A program made the position numbers and the translations under genes. From the NCBI GenBank assembly GCA_047967505.1, contig CM106539.1: DNA of 64,000 nt. One strand, written 5' to 3'. Each line of letters begins with the position of its first letter. The stretch's first letter is position 1. Shown one piece after another: positions 54,540 through 64,000 of the stretch. Origin of the DNA: Dipteris shenzhenensis (Eukaryota; Polypodiophyta; Polypodiopsida; Gleicheniales). Under the pieces are notes generated by a model. It was not told the origin of the DNA. It saw only the letters and a program-made list of their open reading frames with translations, and searched no databases.

Positions 54540-55145
54540 TCTCTGTATCCAATGAGCCATATTAAGGGTGACACCTTGGGTCGGCCAGTCTCCTCTGCGT
54601 AGAGCAGTGATTGGCTGGACCTCTATTGTGCATGCTCTTGTCATCCTACTACTTTACCCCGATCGTGCTCTCAACCCAGTTTGATAGGCCTCTTGGGGCA
54701 TGACTCCCTCTGACGAACTCATATAGGCTCACCACTCCCCATATCAGAACCTTTGGAATCTGCATATCTTGTAGTCTCCTGATCATGCAGGATCGCGGGA
54801 CAGTGTCAAAGGCCTTCCGAAAGTTTACACAAGCGTAGACTTTCTGGCGTCTCGATCTCTCCTCAATGATAGTCCTCTAGGTGAAGATGTAGTCTAGAGT
54901 GGAGTGCTGTCTCTGAAAACCTGCTTGCCTTAGAGCACGTTGCCCATGTGCCTCTGTATGGCTGCTGATCTCCCTCTCTAGTATCGATCCTTAGATCTTG
55001 GCCAGCGTGTGGCCAATCATGAGAGTGCGATAGTTCCGAGTATCCATGGCGTCACCTGCCTTGTGTATCGGTATGATGGTGTTGGTACTCCATGAGGGTG
55101 GGAAGCCGTGACATATGGCATGGTTGAACATTTGTGCTAGTACCG
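54540..55145 (-). pseudogene. Z3: LINE Z-family RT fragment
   Basis: The minus strand follows Z2 RT: AQMFNHAICHGFPPSW, TIIPIHKAGDAMD, NYRTLMIGHTLAKI, HSTLDYIFT, NFRKAFDTVPRSCMIRRLQD, then STIGVK near 54560. It covers only motifs 1-4 of RT and is truncated on both sides. Several stops are present. Confidence 0.8.
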
Positions 55146-55149
55146 GAGC

Positions 55150-55460
55150 CAAAACCTCCTGTCCCCTCTCCCCCTATCCGCCTTCCCTCTCCCCCTTGCC
55201 AGCCCCCTCGCCCACTCTCCCACCCGCCCCCTCCCCTACGCCCCACCCCCTCCTTTCCTCTCCCCCGCCCACCCTCTCCCTCCCAGCCAGCCCCCTCCCC
55301 CGCCCCCCCCCCCCCTTCCTTCCTTCCTAACCCGCAGCTCCCCTCCACCTCCCCCCACCTGCTCTCCCCTGCCCCCCTCCTTCCCCCCTGTTGCTGCCTC
55401 CCGGTCTCCTCTCCTCCTCTTCCCCTCTCTCCTACCCTCTCCTGTTCTTCTTCCTCTAGC
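55150..55460 (+). repeat. C-rich/pyrimidine tract upstream of LINE W2
   Basis: Almost entirely C and T with runs up to 13 C (about 55301-55315). It could be the 5' UTR of W2. With the G-rich tract at 54117-54335 it flanks the Z3 fragment. Confidence 0.8.
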
Positions 55461-55464
55461 GCGC

Positions 55465-56883
55465 GTGTTTCAGGGCGTCCTGGGCAGCAATTCACGGGCG
55501 GAACTTTTTCAGTGTTTGAATCGGCCTCTTCACATCGATTGGCAAATGGATCCCCACTTAGCCAATCTTCGTCCACTTCCATTGTTCGCGAGAACCGTCA
55601 TTTTTTCAGAAGACGAGTTGCAGCAACTCAAGAAAAATGTGGAACTAGAGGGCTCCACATCACTTTTCGCCTGCATCTTTGGGTCACATCCTTCCAGATC
55701 ACAGACTAGAGACTGGATGCTGGCGGCGTTACCAGGAGATCTCACCCCACACCTCAGAGATGTTTGACTTTTGGGACGTGGATTCTTCCAAGTGGTTTTC
55801 GACTCCCATGAGTCCACAGCCCTTGTTCTCAAAGCTAATCCTCTGGCTTTGGGTTTGAGGAGGATTTTTCTTTTGCCCTACACCTTGGGCATCAATCCGG
55901 TCGAGGAGGACAGTGAGGTCACATCACTATTCATTAGATTTCCTGGTCTTTCTCAGGTCTACCATCGACTTCTTGCTACTATCGGAGCTACATTTGGAGT
56001 GGTCACTGAGATCCCCCCTCTTCTTGGCATGCCTTCTTCCTCGACAGAGGTAGTCAGAGCGGATGGGGTGCCTCGAGTTAGGGTCATTGTCTCTAACCCT
56101 AACATCTCAGACGACCACATCATGCTTCAACACCCAGATGGCTCTCTCTTTCGACAGAGAGTTGAGATTGCAGGTAGACAGGACCGGTGCAGGATTTGCA
56201 AGACCCTTGGGCACTTTGCTAGAGATTGCCCAAGGAAGAGAAAAAGACCCAAGAGGTCTTTTGGTGCGGCTCCTTCACGTACTACCCCGATTGCACCTCC
56301 CCAGCGCCCTATACCATGCAGTCCAGAACCACCAAGAGCAGCAGGGCGCCCTGTTTCGCGCAGCCCAGGACCACCAGGGGTAGTAGGGCGCCCAAAGCCC
56401 GCTGCACACCCAGTACCACGATGGAGAGCGATTAGAGCGACTCCCTTACCTCAGGATGAGACCTTTGATCTGGTTCAGACAGACGCCATCCAGACTCGAG
56501 AGGTACATGTTGCTGCAGCCCGAGACACTACAGTTCCACATCAAGAGGGGCCTTTAGATGCACCAGTACCAGCCCCAGTCACTCTGGTTTCTGATCATGA
56601 GCGAGCTACCGATACCTCTTCCCCACAGACTGTTCCTGCCATAGTCAAGACGACTGAGGGAATGTATGCACAGATGAGGACTCCAGATTCCTCTTCAGCC
56701 CAGACACAAACCTCCTCAGCCCCTAGCTCTAGTGAGGCTTGGCAGGTCCTCATTCTCCATCTTCCACGAGTGCAGGTCTTCTTCGCACTCCTCGGCCAGA
56801 CTTGCTTCTTAGGAACTCTTTTTCGACACTGGCAGATTTGGCGACTTTCATGGATGATGAGTAGTTTGTGCCCTCCACCTTAG
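55465..56883 (+). pseudogene. LINE W2 ORF1, zinc-knuckle protein
   Basis: MFQGVLGSNSRAELFQCLNRPL starts a DUF4283-like protein. After a stop at 55765 it continues as one frame (55771-56880): GRGFFQVVFDSHESTA, LLPYTLGINP, IRFPGLSQVYHRLL, RVEIAGRQDRCRIC and the knuckle CRICKTLGHFARDC, then a basic and Pro-rich tail. About 470 residues in total. Homologous in layout to X and Y ORF1 proteins. Confidence 0.85.
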
Positions 56884-57049
56884 GGGTCCCGGTCATTGGC
56901 ATTCCTTTTGATAGGGCCTCCCTCTCAGTAGGTGTGGGGATCCCTTCACCTGTTGAGTTTCTTGCCCTCAGCAGGAGTGTTTCGGCTCACTGGAAGCTGG
57001 TCTCCTCTACTAGGTCGGGTAAGCCTTTCCACCCAGCATCCTCCTGTCA

Positions 57050-59468
57050 ATGAGGATAGTTAGGTGGAACATACATGGCCTAGGCGGAGTTCCACACCGT
57101 CGTTGTAGGCAGTTGATCCGGAATCAGCGTCATCTAGGTGTCACTAGAGGTGCTATTGATATCCTTTTTATCCAGGAACATAAGTTGGATGCCAGTGATT
57201 GCTCTAAGTCTGGCAAACTTCTTTTAGGACATACCTTCTGGTCGCCTGCTATGGGCACAAGGGAAGGTACTTGCATTTCGGTCTCTCCTTCTATTCTACC
57301 CTTGGCTGCTGGTCATGGTATTATCTCCCCCTCTAGAGCTGAATGGATCATTATTTTTATTGGAGGGCGTAAGATTGGTCTTCTCAATCTGTATGCCCCC
57401 AACAACAGAGGGGAGCGAGTCTCCTTTTGGAAGGAGTTACTATCTTGGGCCCTCATTGCAGATTCTTGGATCATTGGTGGCAATTTCAACATGGTTGAAT
57501 TGCCATCAGACAAAAAGGGAGGCAGACAGGTTGGAATTCATTCTTTGGAGAGGGCAGCCTGGGATGCCTTTCTCTTTCAGTGCAGTGGCAGGGACACTTG
57601 GTTTGATGATGCCTTTCATGTTATGCCATAGTCACTCCTGTACTCTTGGTCGAACAGAAGAGTATACATGCCCATTCATGCACGTATTAACAGATTTTAT
57701 GTAGACGATTAGGCACTTGACAGAGGCGGATCTGTATGCATTTCTACTGGGGTTACCACCTCAGATCATTTTCCAGTGGTGTTGCAGATTCTTGAGCCTC
57801 ATCAGAGAGGACGCTCTGCGAGTGTCAAGATTTTGGATGCTTTTTATGTAGAGGAGAGCCTCAAGGAGGATACTTTACAGATTTGGGTTACTCACATACA
57901 GGGTGGAGTTGCCCACCCATCTCAGGTAGCTGCAGCCTTATGCGGAATTAGTGACTATTATCATACAATTCACTGATTCCAAGAGACGTGAGATTCTCAG
58001 ATGTGAGATTGGTATACGCCAGCAATCAACGTCCCTTCATAGGAAAGAGCAGAAGAGGCCCACAGATGCTTGGATTCAGGGGCGCCTTGCTTTAGCAAGG
58101 GCTCATATACAGATATTGTTGGATCAGAGAGCAGAGTGTGCCTTTCATGCACGGGAATCCTTTTGGATTCAGATGGGTGGCACGGTCAACAAACACTTTT
58201 TCTCTACTCATCGGCCCAGACATAGTAGAGATAGTGTCTTGCAGCGTGTTGACTCAGACGGGGTATCACAGTCAGATCCTGATGCCGTCATGCGTGTAGC
58301 TTCAGATTTTTTTGCATCCCTTTTTACTGTAGATCCGGGCACACAGGCCATAGATGATGCCAGAGAGGTTATTTGGCAGTGTATCCGTGTATTGGTGAAG
58401 GATGAGATGTATGTTTCTCTTGATGCACCTTTCACCAATGCAGAATTCAAGAATGCATTACTTGGCCTTCACAAGGGCAAGTGCCCAGGTTCGGATGGAC
58501 TTACCCCTTCTTTTTTAATTAGTTTTTGGGAGCAGATTGGTGATCACATTACATCAGCCTTGCAAGGCGTGTGGGACTATGGTGAGATGCCTGACTCACT
58601 TACATATGGTCTCATTCATCTCATCCCAAAGGGGGGTAATAGGAATCTAGTGTCACAATGGAGACCAATCACGCTATTGGGCACTTTTTACAAGATTTTG
58701 GCGAAAGCCATCAGTATGCGGCTATAGGTTTTTCTTCCAGATTTGATTCATGACACGCAGACAGGGTTTGTGCATGGCATAAGTATTTTCGATAATATTT
58801 TCTCATTCTGGGAGGCCTCAGAATGGGCCATGCAGAGCTGCCAAAGGTTGGCCATTCTACTCTTGGAGTTTAAGAAAGCTTACGATAGAGTAGACCGGGA
58901 TTTTTTAGAGGGTACTCTATCTCACTTTGGTTTTTCAGATGCATGGATTAGAGGAGTATCCTCTCTCTACAGATCAGCCCATAGCCAAGTGCTTATTGGG
59001 GGGGTATGAGGGGACAGATTTCAGATCGGTAGATCAGTCTGCCAAGGATGTCCTCTTGCCACTTTTCTATTTCTGTTTGTGGCGGAAGCTATGAGTATCT
59101 ACCTTAGATCTCAAGCTGATATTTATGGGCTGAGGCTTCCTCTCCGCCGGGAAGAAGAGCTCCTGGATAGTGAGTTGGCTCATGACACGCCAATTTTTTT
59201 GGATGCCTTCCCTAGGACACTCATTTCCTTCCGGACAGCCTTGGATTTATTTTGCACGGCTGCAGGTGCACACATTAATTGGCATAAATCCAATGGTTTT
59301 TGGATTTGCGATGATGACACCTCGGATTGGGGTAATGATATTGGTTTCACTTGGGTACAGAGGGGTGTCTCCGTCAGATATTTGGGCTGCCAGGTTGGGG
59401 TGGGCATCTCTCCTTCACAACAGTTTGCTCCGGTGTTGGAGAGCATCAGAAGAAAGCTCCTTTTCTAG
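57050..59468 (+). pseudogene. LINE W2 ORF2, endonuclease and reverse transcriptase (3'-truncated)
   Basis: Starts MRIVRWNIHGLGG at 57050. Endonuclease motifs: IDILFIQEHKLD, LLNLYAPNN, WIIGGNFNMVE (Asn where GDFN has Asp), a stop after FHVMP, and TSDHFPVVL. A frame shift near 57965 is followed by RT: FTNAEFKNALLGL, GKCPGSDGLTPSF, HLIPKGGN, WRPITLLGTFYK, LLLEFKKAYDRV, SVCQGCPLATFL, a YADD position reading LAHDT, and HINWHKSNGFW. It ends at 59468 without C-terminus or tail. The catalytic substitutions and stops make it inactive. Confidence 0.9.
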
Positions 59469-59860
59469 AGCTCAGCCAAACTTCAATCACGCATGAAACG
59501 AGTGGAAGCACCGCCCTAACAAAGCCGCAAGCCATGAATGAGGGTGATCATTTGTAAAGAATGCAAAGGTTGTGGTCATCATGAAACTAAGTGTTGTGCA
59601 TATTTGATACGAGTTTACAGACTTCAGAACATCATCAGAAAGGTCCTTAAAGACATTGCTTAAAAGAAGGATGCCAAACCGCACATCCCTTAAAGAAATA
59701 GCATCGTGACTACAAGAATTGGAAGAAGATGAAGGTGATGTGCAAGCTCTCCAACTGTTGATATTTGTCATGGCATTCTTGTTTGCCTTGATGAACAACC
59801 TCATGCAGCGCCGTGTCTCTAACCCTCGTATGTAAAGATGGATGCAATATCATGCCTCGA
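59469..59860. other. Unassigned sequence between LINE W2 and the Gypsy pol
   Basis: Broken frames; one reads CKECKGCGHHETKC, which is zinc-knuckle-like, so a decayed gag tail is possible. Nothing else is recognised. Confidence 0.3.
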
Positions 59861-62265
59861 CCAATAAGGGTTGGTCCTTTTAAGATTATCTATGAGCTAT
59901 TTTATGTTGAAGATTCTTCCTGTATAGCATTTCACAATACTTTCTGTGATGGTTACTCAGGGTTTTATCAAATCAGAATTGCCGAAGAGGATGTGCTTGA
60001 AACCACATTTGCCACACCCTGGGGGACGTTTGCATTCAAAGTAATGCCATTTGGCCTCACCAATGCTCCTGCTACCTTTCAAAGATTTATGCAGATGGTG
60101 TTTGCTCCTTATTTGGGGGTTTCCTTGGAGGTGTTTTTAGATGATTTCTGTATATATTCGGCACGTGAGGAGCACGTCATGAAGGTTAGGTTGGTCTTCC
60201 AAAGGGTCAATGATGCGAATGGCAATCTCAACCCTGATAAGTGCACCATTGGAGCCACTCAAGGGAGGTTACTGAGACATATTGTCTCATCCGAGGACGT
60301 CAAGCCTACCTCGAGAAGGTAGAAGCTATCCTCAAGCTCTCCCCGCCAACAACCAAACGTCAAGTACGCTCATTCTTCAATCTAGTAGGATACTATGGCC
60401 GCTTCATTGATCAATATGTTGCCTTGACGCGACCCATGACTACGCTATTAAAAGATGGGGTTGATTTCTCTTGGGATGAGGATTGTGATCATGGGTTTGT
60501 ACAAATCAAGAGTGCTCTGGCTTCAGAACCCATTCTATGCAATCCTGATTGGTCAAAGACTTTCTATATCAATCCTGGGTTTGGTGAGTACACTCTGGCG
60601 GGTATTCTTCTCCGGCAAGGGGAGGATCGGTTCATGTATCCCGTTCGATTTGCTTCCCGACAACTGCTCGAAACTAAACGACGCTACTCTGAGTTTGACA
60701 AGCATGCCTTGTCTTCGGTGTTATGCATTGAGAAATTTAAGCATTATGTGGTTGGGAAGTCCTTCATTCTAATCTCTAGCAATGGTCTTGCAAAGCAAGT
60801 TCTTCAATCACCAAATCCCATGGGCCGGTTAGCTAAATGGTTGACAGTTCTACAAGAATATGATTTTTCTTTCAAAATTGTAAAAGGGGGTTGTTCCAAC
60901 TTGAAGAATGCTTTGATTGATTTAGAGGAGTGCCTCGATGTAACCCTTGTAGCAGCCATAGAAGTTAGGAATCCATGGTATGGTGGTATATACAGGTTTC
61001 TGACCACTTTCTCCTTTCCTCCGAAAAGTACTAGCTATGAGAGAAAGAAGATCCGTAGAGATAGTAGGCGCTACACTCTCTTTGATGGGATGTTGTACTG
61101 TCAAAGCATGGATGGGATACTAAGACAGGCCATTGATGCAGATGAAGTACCTAAGGTATTGAAGCATTATCATGATGGATTTTGTGGAGGCCACTATGCC
61201 GGTGACTATGTAGCTAAGAAGATTTTACATGCTGGGTACTATTGGCCGACCTTGTTCAAGGATGTCACTATGTATTGCAAAACTTGTGAACCATGCCAAT
61301 TCTTTGATAGGAAGGATTTGTGTCCTAGGCAACATCACCCAGTGATGTCCATCCATCTGTTTTAGAGGTGGGGAATAGATTTTGTCGGGCCCTTGCCCAT
61401 GACTGTCCGCAAAAAGAAGTATCTTTTGGTAGCCACTCAGTATGTCACTAAGTGGGCTGAAGCTATCGTCCTCCCCGCTGCAAATGGTAAGGCAGTTTTA
61501 AATTTCATATTTAAACGTATCTGCACAAGGTTTGGGACACCCATGGAAATAGTATCTGACCATGGGAGTCCATTCTTAAATGAAGCAGTGGAGTTGCTCA
61601 TGGATCTCATGGGTATTGATCATCGCACTTCTAGCATCTATTATCAAGTATTCATGGGATCCAGCATTCATGGGACAAACGGAGTAGACCAATGGCCTCC
61701 TTTGTAAATCCATGGGAAAAATGGCCATAGGGTACAGGAGCCAGTGGGATCAGAAGGTCACTGAAGCCGTGTGGGCTTACAACATCACCCGTAAAACGTC
61801 TATAGGTCATACTCCTTTTGAGTTGGTGTACGGTATTGAGGTAGTTTTACCACTAGAGATAGAGATTCCGGCCTTGAGATTGGCACAAGAATAGAGGATG
61901 ACAGAAGATGAACATGTAGAGGCCAGGTTGGTATTACTTGAGAAGTTAGATGAAACCCGACGCCTTGCACTACATCAAACAGAGTTCTAAAAGAATCGAC
62001 AAAAGGCTCGCTTGGATGCTAAGATTCACAAGGGATGGGAAAGACAATTTGCTGAGGGGAATGTTGTGCTATGCTTTGACAACAGATTAGACCACCAAAT
62101 GGATGAAAAGTTCCTTCCACTGTGGACCGGTTCATACAAAGTCATCAAGGAACATAGCAATGGGTTTGTACAAGTTCAGGAGCTGCATAAACCATATGGC
62201 AAGAACGTGATCAACAAGCGTTATCTCAAGCCCTTCTTTGTGCGTGATGGTCCCAGGCATGGAAA
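59860..62265 (+). pseudogene. Ty3/Gypsy pol (RT, RNase H, integrase), broken
   Basis: The RT starts late: FCDGYSGFYQIRIAEED, TPWGTFAFKVMPFGLTNAP, and FLDDFCIYS where Y-x-DD is usual. A frame change at about 60250 leads to SPPTTKRQVRSFFNLVGYYGRFI, RNase H (ILCNPDWSKTFYINPG, FASRQL), the integrase zinc finger H-x(n)-H...C-x(2)-C (HYHDGFCGGHYAG...CKTCEPCQF), and the core with WGIDFVGPLP, SDHGSPFLNEA and WAYNITRKTSIGHTPFELVYG. The C-terminus is FLPLWTGSYKVIKEHSNGFVQV. At least five stops. Gag and protease are absent. A standard plant Gypsy with RT-RH-IN order, 5'-truncated. Confidence 0.9.
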
Positions 62266-62284
62266 TGATGTGCATTCCCTGCCT

Positions 62285-62297
62285 GGGGGGGGGAAAC
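62285..62297 (+). promoter_or_regulatory. Polypurine tract of the Gypsy element
   Basis: A run of about nine G followed by AAAC, directly before the LTR start TGTTATGG. Confidence 0.7.
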
Positions 62298-63299
62298 TGT
62301 TATGGATAAAGTTGACCAAGGTAAAAGGCATAAATATGTGTGTATGCTTATATGTGTGGCAATAGTATAATAAAATGTCGTGTGCATAGGGCCCAGGGTT
62401 GAGGTGGCAGGGCATGATCATGTGCCACCCTTGCACGTAAGAGGACCCATAAGGTGTGTTGTACATAATCCATGGTAGTAATATTATAAAATGTTAAGGT
62501 GGCATGGTTTCTCCATATGCCAACCCTCCACCTAGGCAGTCCCATGCTTGCATTTAGTGAGACATGGCCCAAGGACCATGGGAGAAGTAATGTAAAATAG
62601 GTGGAGATGGATATTATATTGGATTATTTCCTCCATGTAGGATAGGCCCATGTGAGGGGGGGGGGGGTGTAGATAGTCCAAGAATGCAAGTTAAATAATA
62701 GGGAAAGTAGGATGAGGTGGCAAGATTCCTTGTGCCAACCCTCCACTTGTCCTCCTAGATGTTTGAACGTATTATAAAATTAGGAAGAGACCAAGGGAGT
62801 ATCTTAGACTTGGGATATGGGGTTTGATTTATGTGGAAAAATGAGGCAAAGGGTTGTCGCATACAATTGAGAGTGCGTACCCACCTAGCCCACATGGGAG
62901 ATTCCTCCACACATACCATGCATGTGGGAGGATGCATTTATTGGGAGAGACCCCCTCTCTTGGCTATAAAAGGAGGGGGCTATTCCTTGATGTGACACGC
63001 TTATTCTTGTAAAGCCACTTAGCTAGTACTTTGATTTCCCCCCATCCTTCCTTTCAAATAAAGCATGACCCTCTTCCCTTGATGTCTTCATCTCTACATT
63101 CCACCTCTCATCATGTACATGCTCTCTCCCTTCCCCCTTGTGCCATAGTCTTCCTCTTCATTCCCACCCCTCTTAATCCCTTTTCCCCACCCATGTTAAC
63201 GCTTCTCCCCTCACGTTCCCTTTCCCTCTATGGCCCTTGAGCGTCGCCATGCCTAGTGTCTAGCCTCATGCCTTGATTTCTTTTCTAGTTAATAACGCA
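62298..63299 (+). mobile_element. Probable 3' LTR of the Gypsy element
   Basis: Starts TGTTATGGATAAAG after the polypurine tract and contains a TATA-like GGCTATAAAAGGAGG at about 62959. Its end is uncertain; TTAATAACGCA at 63289-63299 would fit a mutated ATAACA terminus. No second LTR is available for comparison. It ends about 47 bases before exon 5. Confidence 0.5.
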
Positions 63300-63346
63300 C
63301 GCACGCGCACACGTCTGTTTTGATCTGGCTAATGGGATGTATGCAG

Positions 63347-63447
63347 TTACAGCGGCCACCCTCGGGTGAAGATGTGAGAGCTGCAGTCTGGGAGATTTGT
63401 GGGAATACTGGTGCTTTGCAATTGCTCACTGACCTCCTTGCAGCGAG
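63347..63447 (+). CDS. SET-domain methyltransferase gene, exon 5
   Basis: Acceptor ATGCAG (63346), with an alternative six bases on (TTACAG, exon start 63353) that keeps the frame. Donor GTAACC (63448). Encodes LQRPPSGEDVRAAVWEIC, GNTGALQLLTDLLAA and the first two bases of Arg (101 bases, leaving two bases of a split codon). The 'DVRAAVWEICG...ALQLL' helix pair is characteristic of the C-terminal domain of this SET family. The exon follows exon 4 in phase and splits an AG|A codon with exon 6. Confidence 0.8.
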
Positions 63448-63648
63448 GTAACCTGGTATTTTTGTTAAAAGTATTTGTGTAGTCATACACTTAATAGAAA
63501 AACTATTTTGCCTATGAAAAGAGGGCATATCTTATGTAGGGGCATATGTATAACCATTGGTGGTGTTGCCTCTGTCCATTTTTTGGCTGTTTGCTTGAAA
63601 ATCTTTTCCCACTTTAGTTAATGCTTATGGTTTTTGTAAGTGCTGAAG

Positions 63649-63699
63649 ATTGATGGATCCAAGGAGGTAGGTGGTTCTGAAGACACAGACAAAGAGCTC
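63649..63699 (+). pseudogene. Decayed duplicate of exon 6
   Basis: A segment following TGCTGAAG resembles exon 6 and its acceptor, and shares 29 identical bases (63671-63699 = 63812-63840). It has a one-base deletion relative to exon 6, which creates a stop, and lacks a clear donor. It lies 141 bases upstream of the real exon. Confidence 0.75.
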
Positions 63700-63788
63700 G
63701 TCATTGTAGTACATTTTTTGCTGTATAGTTGGCAATTCTTTCGCACCTATACCTGTGTTAATTTAGATCATTTCTTCAATTGCTGAAG

Positions 63789-63872
63789 AATGCTGGATCT
63801 TGAGGAAGGGAGTGGTTCTGAAGACACAGACAAAGAGCTCCTTGAAAGAGACTGTCAAGCCCGGTTGAATAG
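63789..63872 (+). CDS. SET-domain methyltransferase gene, exon 6
   Basis: Acceptor TGCTGAAG (63788), donor GTATCT (63873). The first base completes the Arg codon split with exon 5; it then encodes MLDLEEGSGSEDTDKELL, ERDCQARLN and two bases of the next codon. An acidic 'LEEG-G-(T/S)-E-x-D-x-ELL' segment is usual near the C-terminus of this SET family. The phase agrees on both sides, and this exon, unlike the upstream duplicate, has no stop. Confidence 0.8.
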
Positions 63873-63986
63873 GTATCTTGAACTCATGATGCTTTTTAAG
63901 GATCTGATTTTTCCCATCAAGTTTATGCTGAGTACCTAAGCAAGTTTGATGCTAATAAAAACATGGTCATTGGATTCCTTTGGCAG

Positions 63987-64000
63987 TGACTGTAAGGAGA
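63987..64000 (+). CDS. SET-domain methyltransferase gene, probable exon 7 start
   Basis: After CCTTTGGCAG the sequence TGACTGTAAGGAGA would continue the split codon (AG|T) as S-D-C-K-E. The window ends here, so only phase and acceptor support the call. Confidence 0.4.

Larger units (their letters stand above)
50304..63346 (+). other. Giant intron 4 of the SET-domain gene (about 13 kb)
   Basis: Phase-0 intron filled by Z1, V2, Z3, W2 and a Gypsy element with its 3' LTR. No further host exon is recognisable. Confidence 0.7.

Noticed and set aside
55052-55582. Minus-strand 176-aa Gly/Glu/Arg-rich frame.
   Set aside because: Antisense of the C-rich tract and W2 ORF1; purely compositional.
1-64000. 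CRISPR-like or phage-like system.
   Set aside because: The repeats are tandem duplications or microsatellites without regular spacers, and all coding signals are eukaryotic transposons or spliced exons.

Overview
This is nuclear DNA of a land plant with a large, transposon-rich genome and long introns. I would guess a fern or another non-angiosperm lineage, but the window alone does not prove that. I see no bacterial features, rRNA, tRNA or CRISPR.

The only host gene I can support is on the + strand and has been blown apart by transposons. Six short exons (19360-19418, 19559-19615, 19997-20068, 50052-50303, 63347-63447, 63789-63872, probably a seventh from 63987) splice in compatible phases. 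They read as the C-terminal half of a SET-domain protein-lysine methyltransferase of the Rubisco LSMT / SETD3-SETD6 type: the SET 'ELLFLYGF' motif, then the Rubisco-substrate-binding-like helical domain. About 625 coding bases are spread over more than 44.5 kb. Intron 3 is about 30.0 kb and intron 4 about 13.0 kb. Most of the other recognisable features right of 20 kb are transposons inside these introns.

Layout. 1-4.8 kb: AT-rich sequence and two minus-strand LTR pieces. 4.8-14 kb: a broken Copia element, then a LINE (W1) split by an insertion made of an ORF1-only LINE (X1) and a 5'-truncated LINE (Z0). 15.3-18.1 kb: a gag-only LTR element (TR-GAG type) with a 5-bp TSD. 19.4-20.1 kb: exons 1-3. 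20.3-25.9 kb: LINE Z2. 25.9-47.1 kb: four minus-strand LINEs (D, E, A, C) joined head to tail through poly(A)-(GT)n junctions. LINE E is interrupted by an intact Copia (34606-41125). 47.3-48.5 kb: two plus-strand LINE 3' ends, one with a twin-priming inversion. 48.5-55.1 kb: ORF1-only V elements, Z1, exon 4, Z3 and microsatellites. 55.1-59.5 kb: LINE W2. 59.5-63.3 kb: Ty3/Gypsy pol with its 3' LTR. 63.3-64 kb: exons 5-7.

The LINEs use two kinds of 3' end. X/Y-type copies end in poly(A) followed by GTGTG or GTGCG and sit in (GT)n microsatellites. Z-type copies end in a small hairpin, TTAATAAAC and a (TTTC)n tail. V elements carry only an ORF1 remnant but share the Z-type 3' terminus, as expected for ORF1-only parasites of the Z reverse transcriptase. 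Only the Copia element has an unbroken coding capacity.
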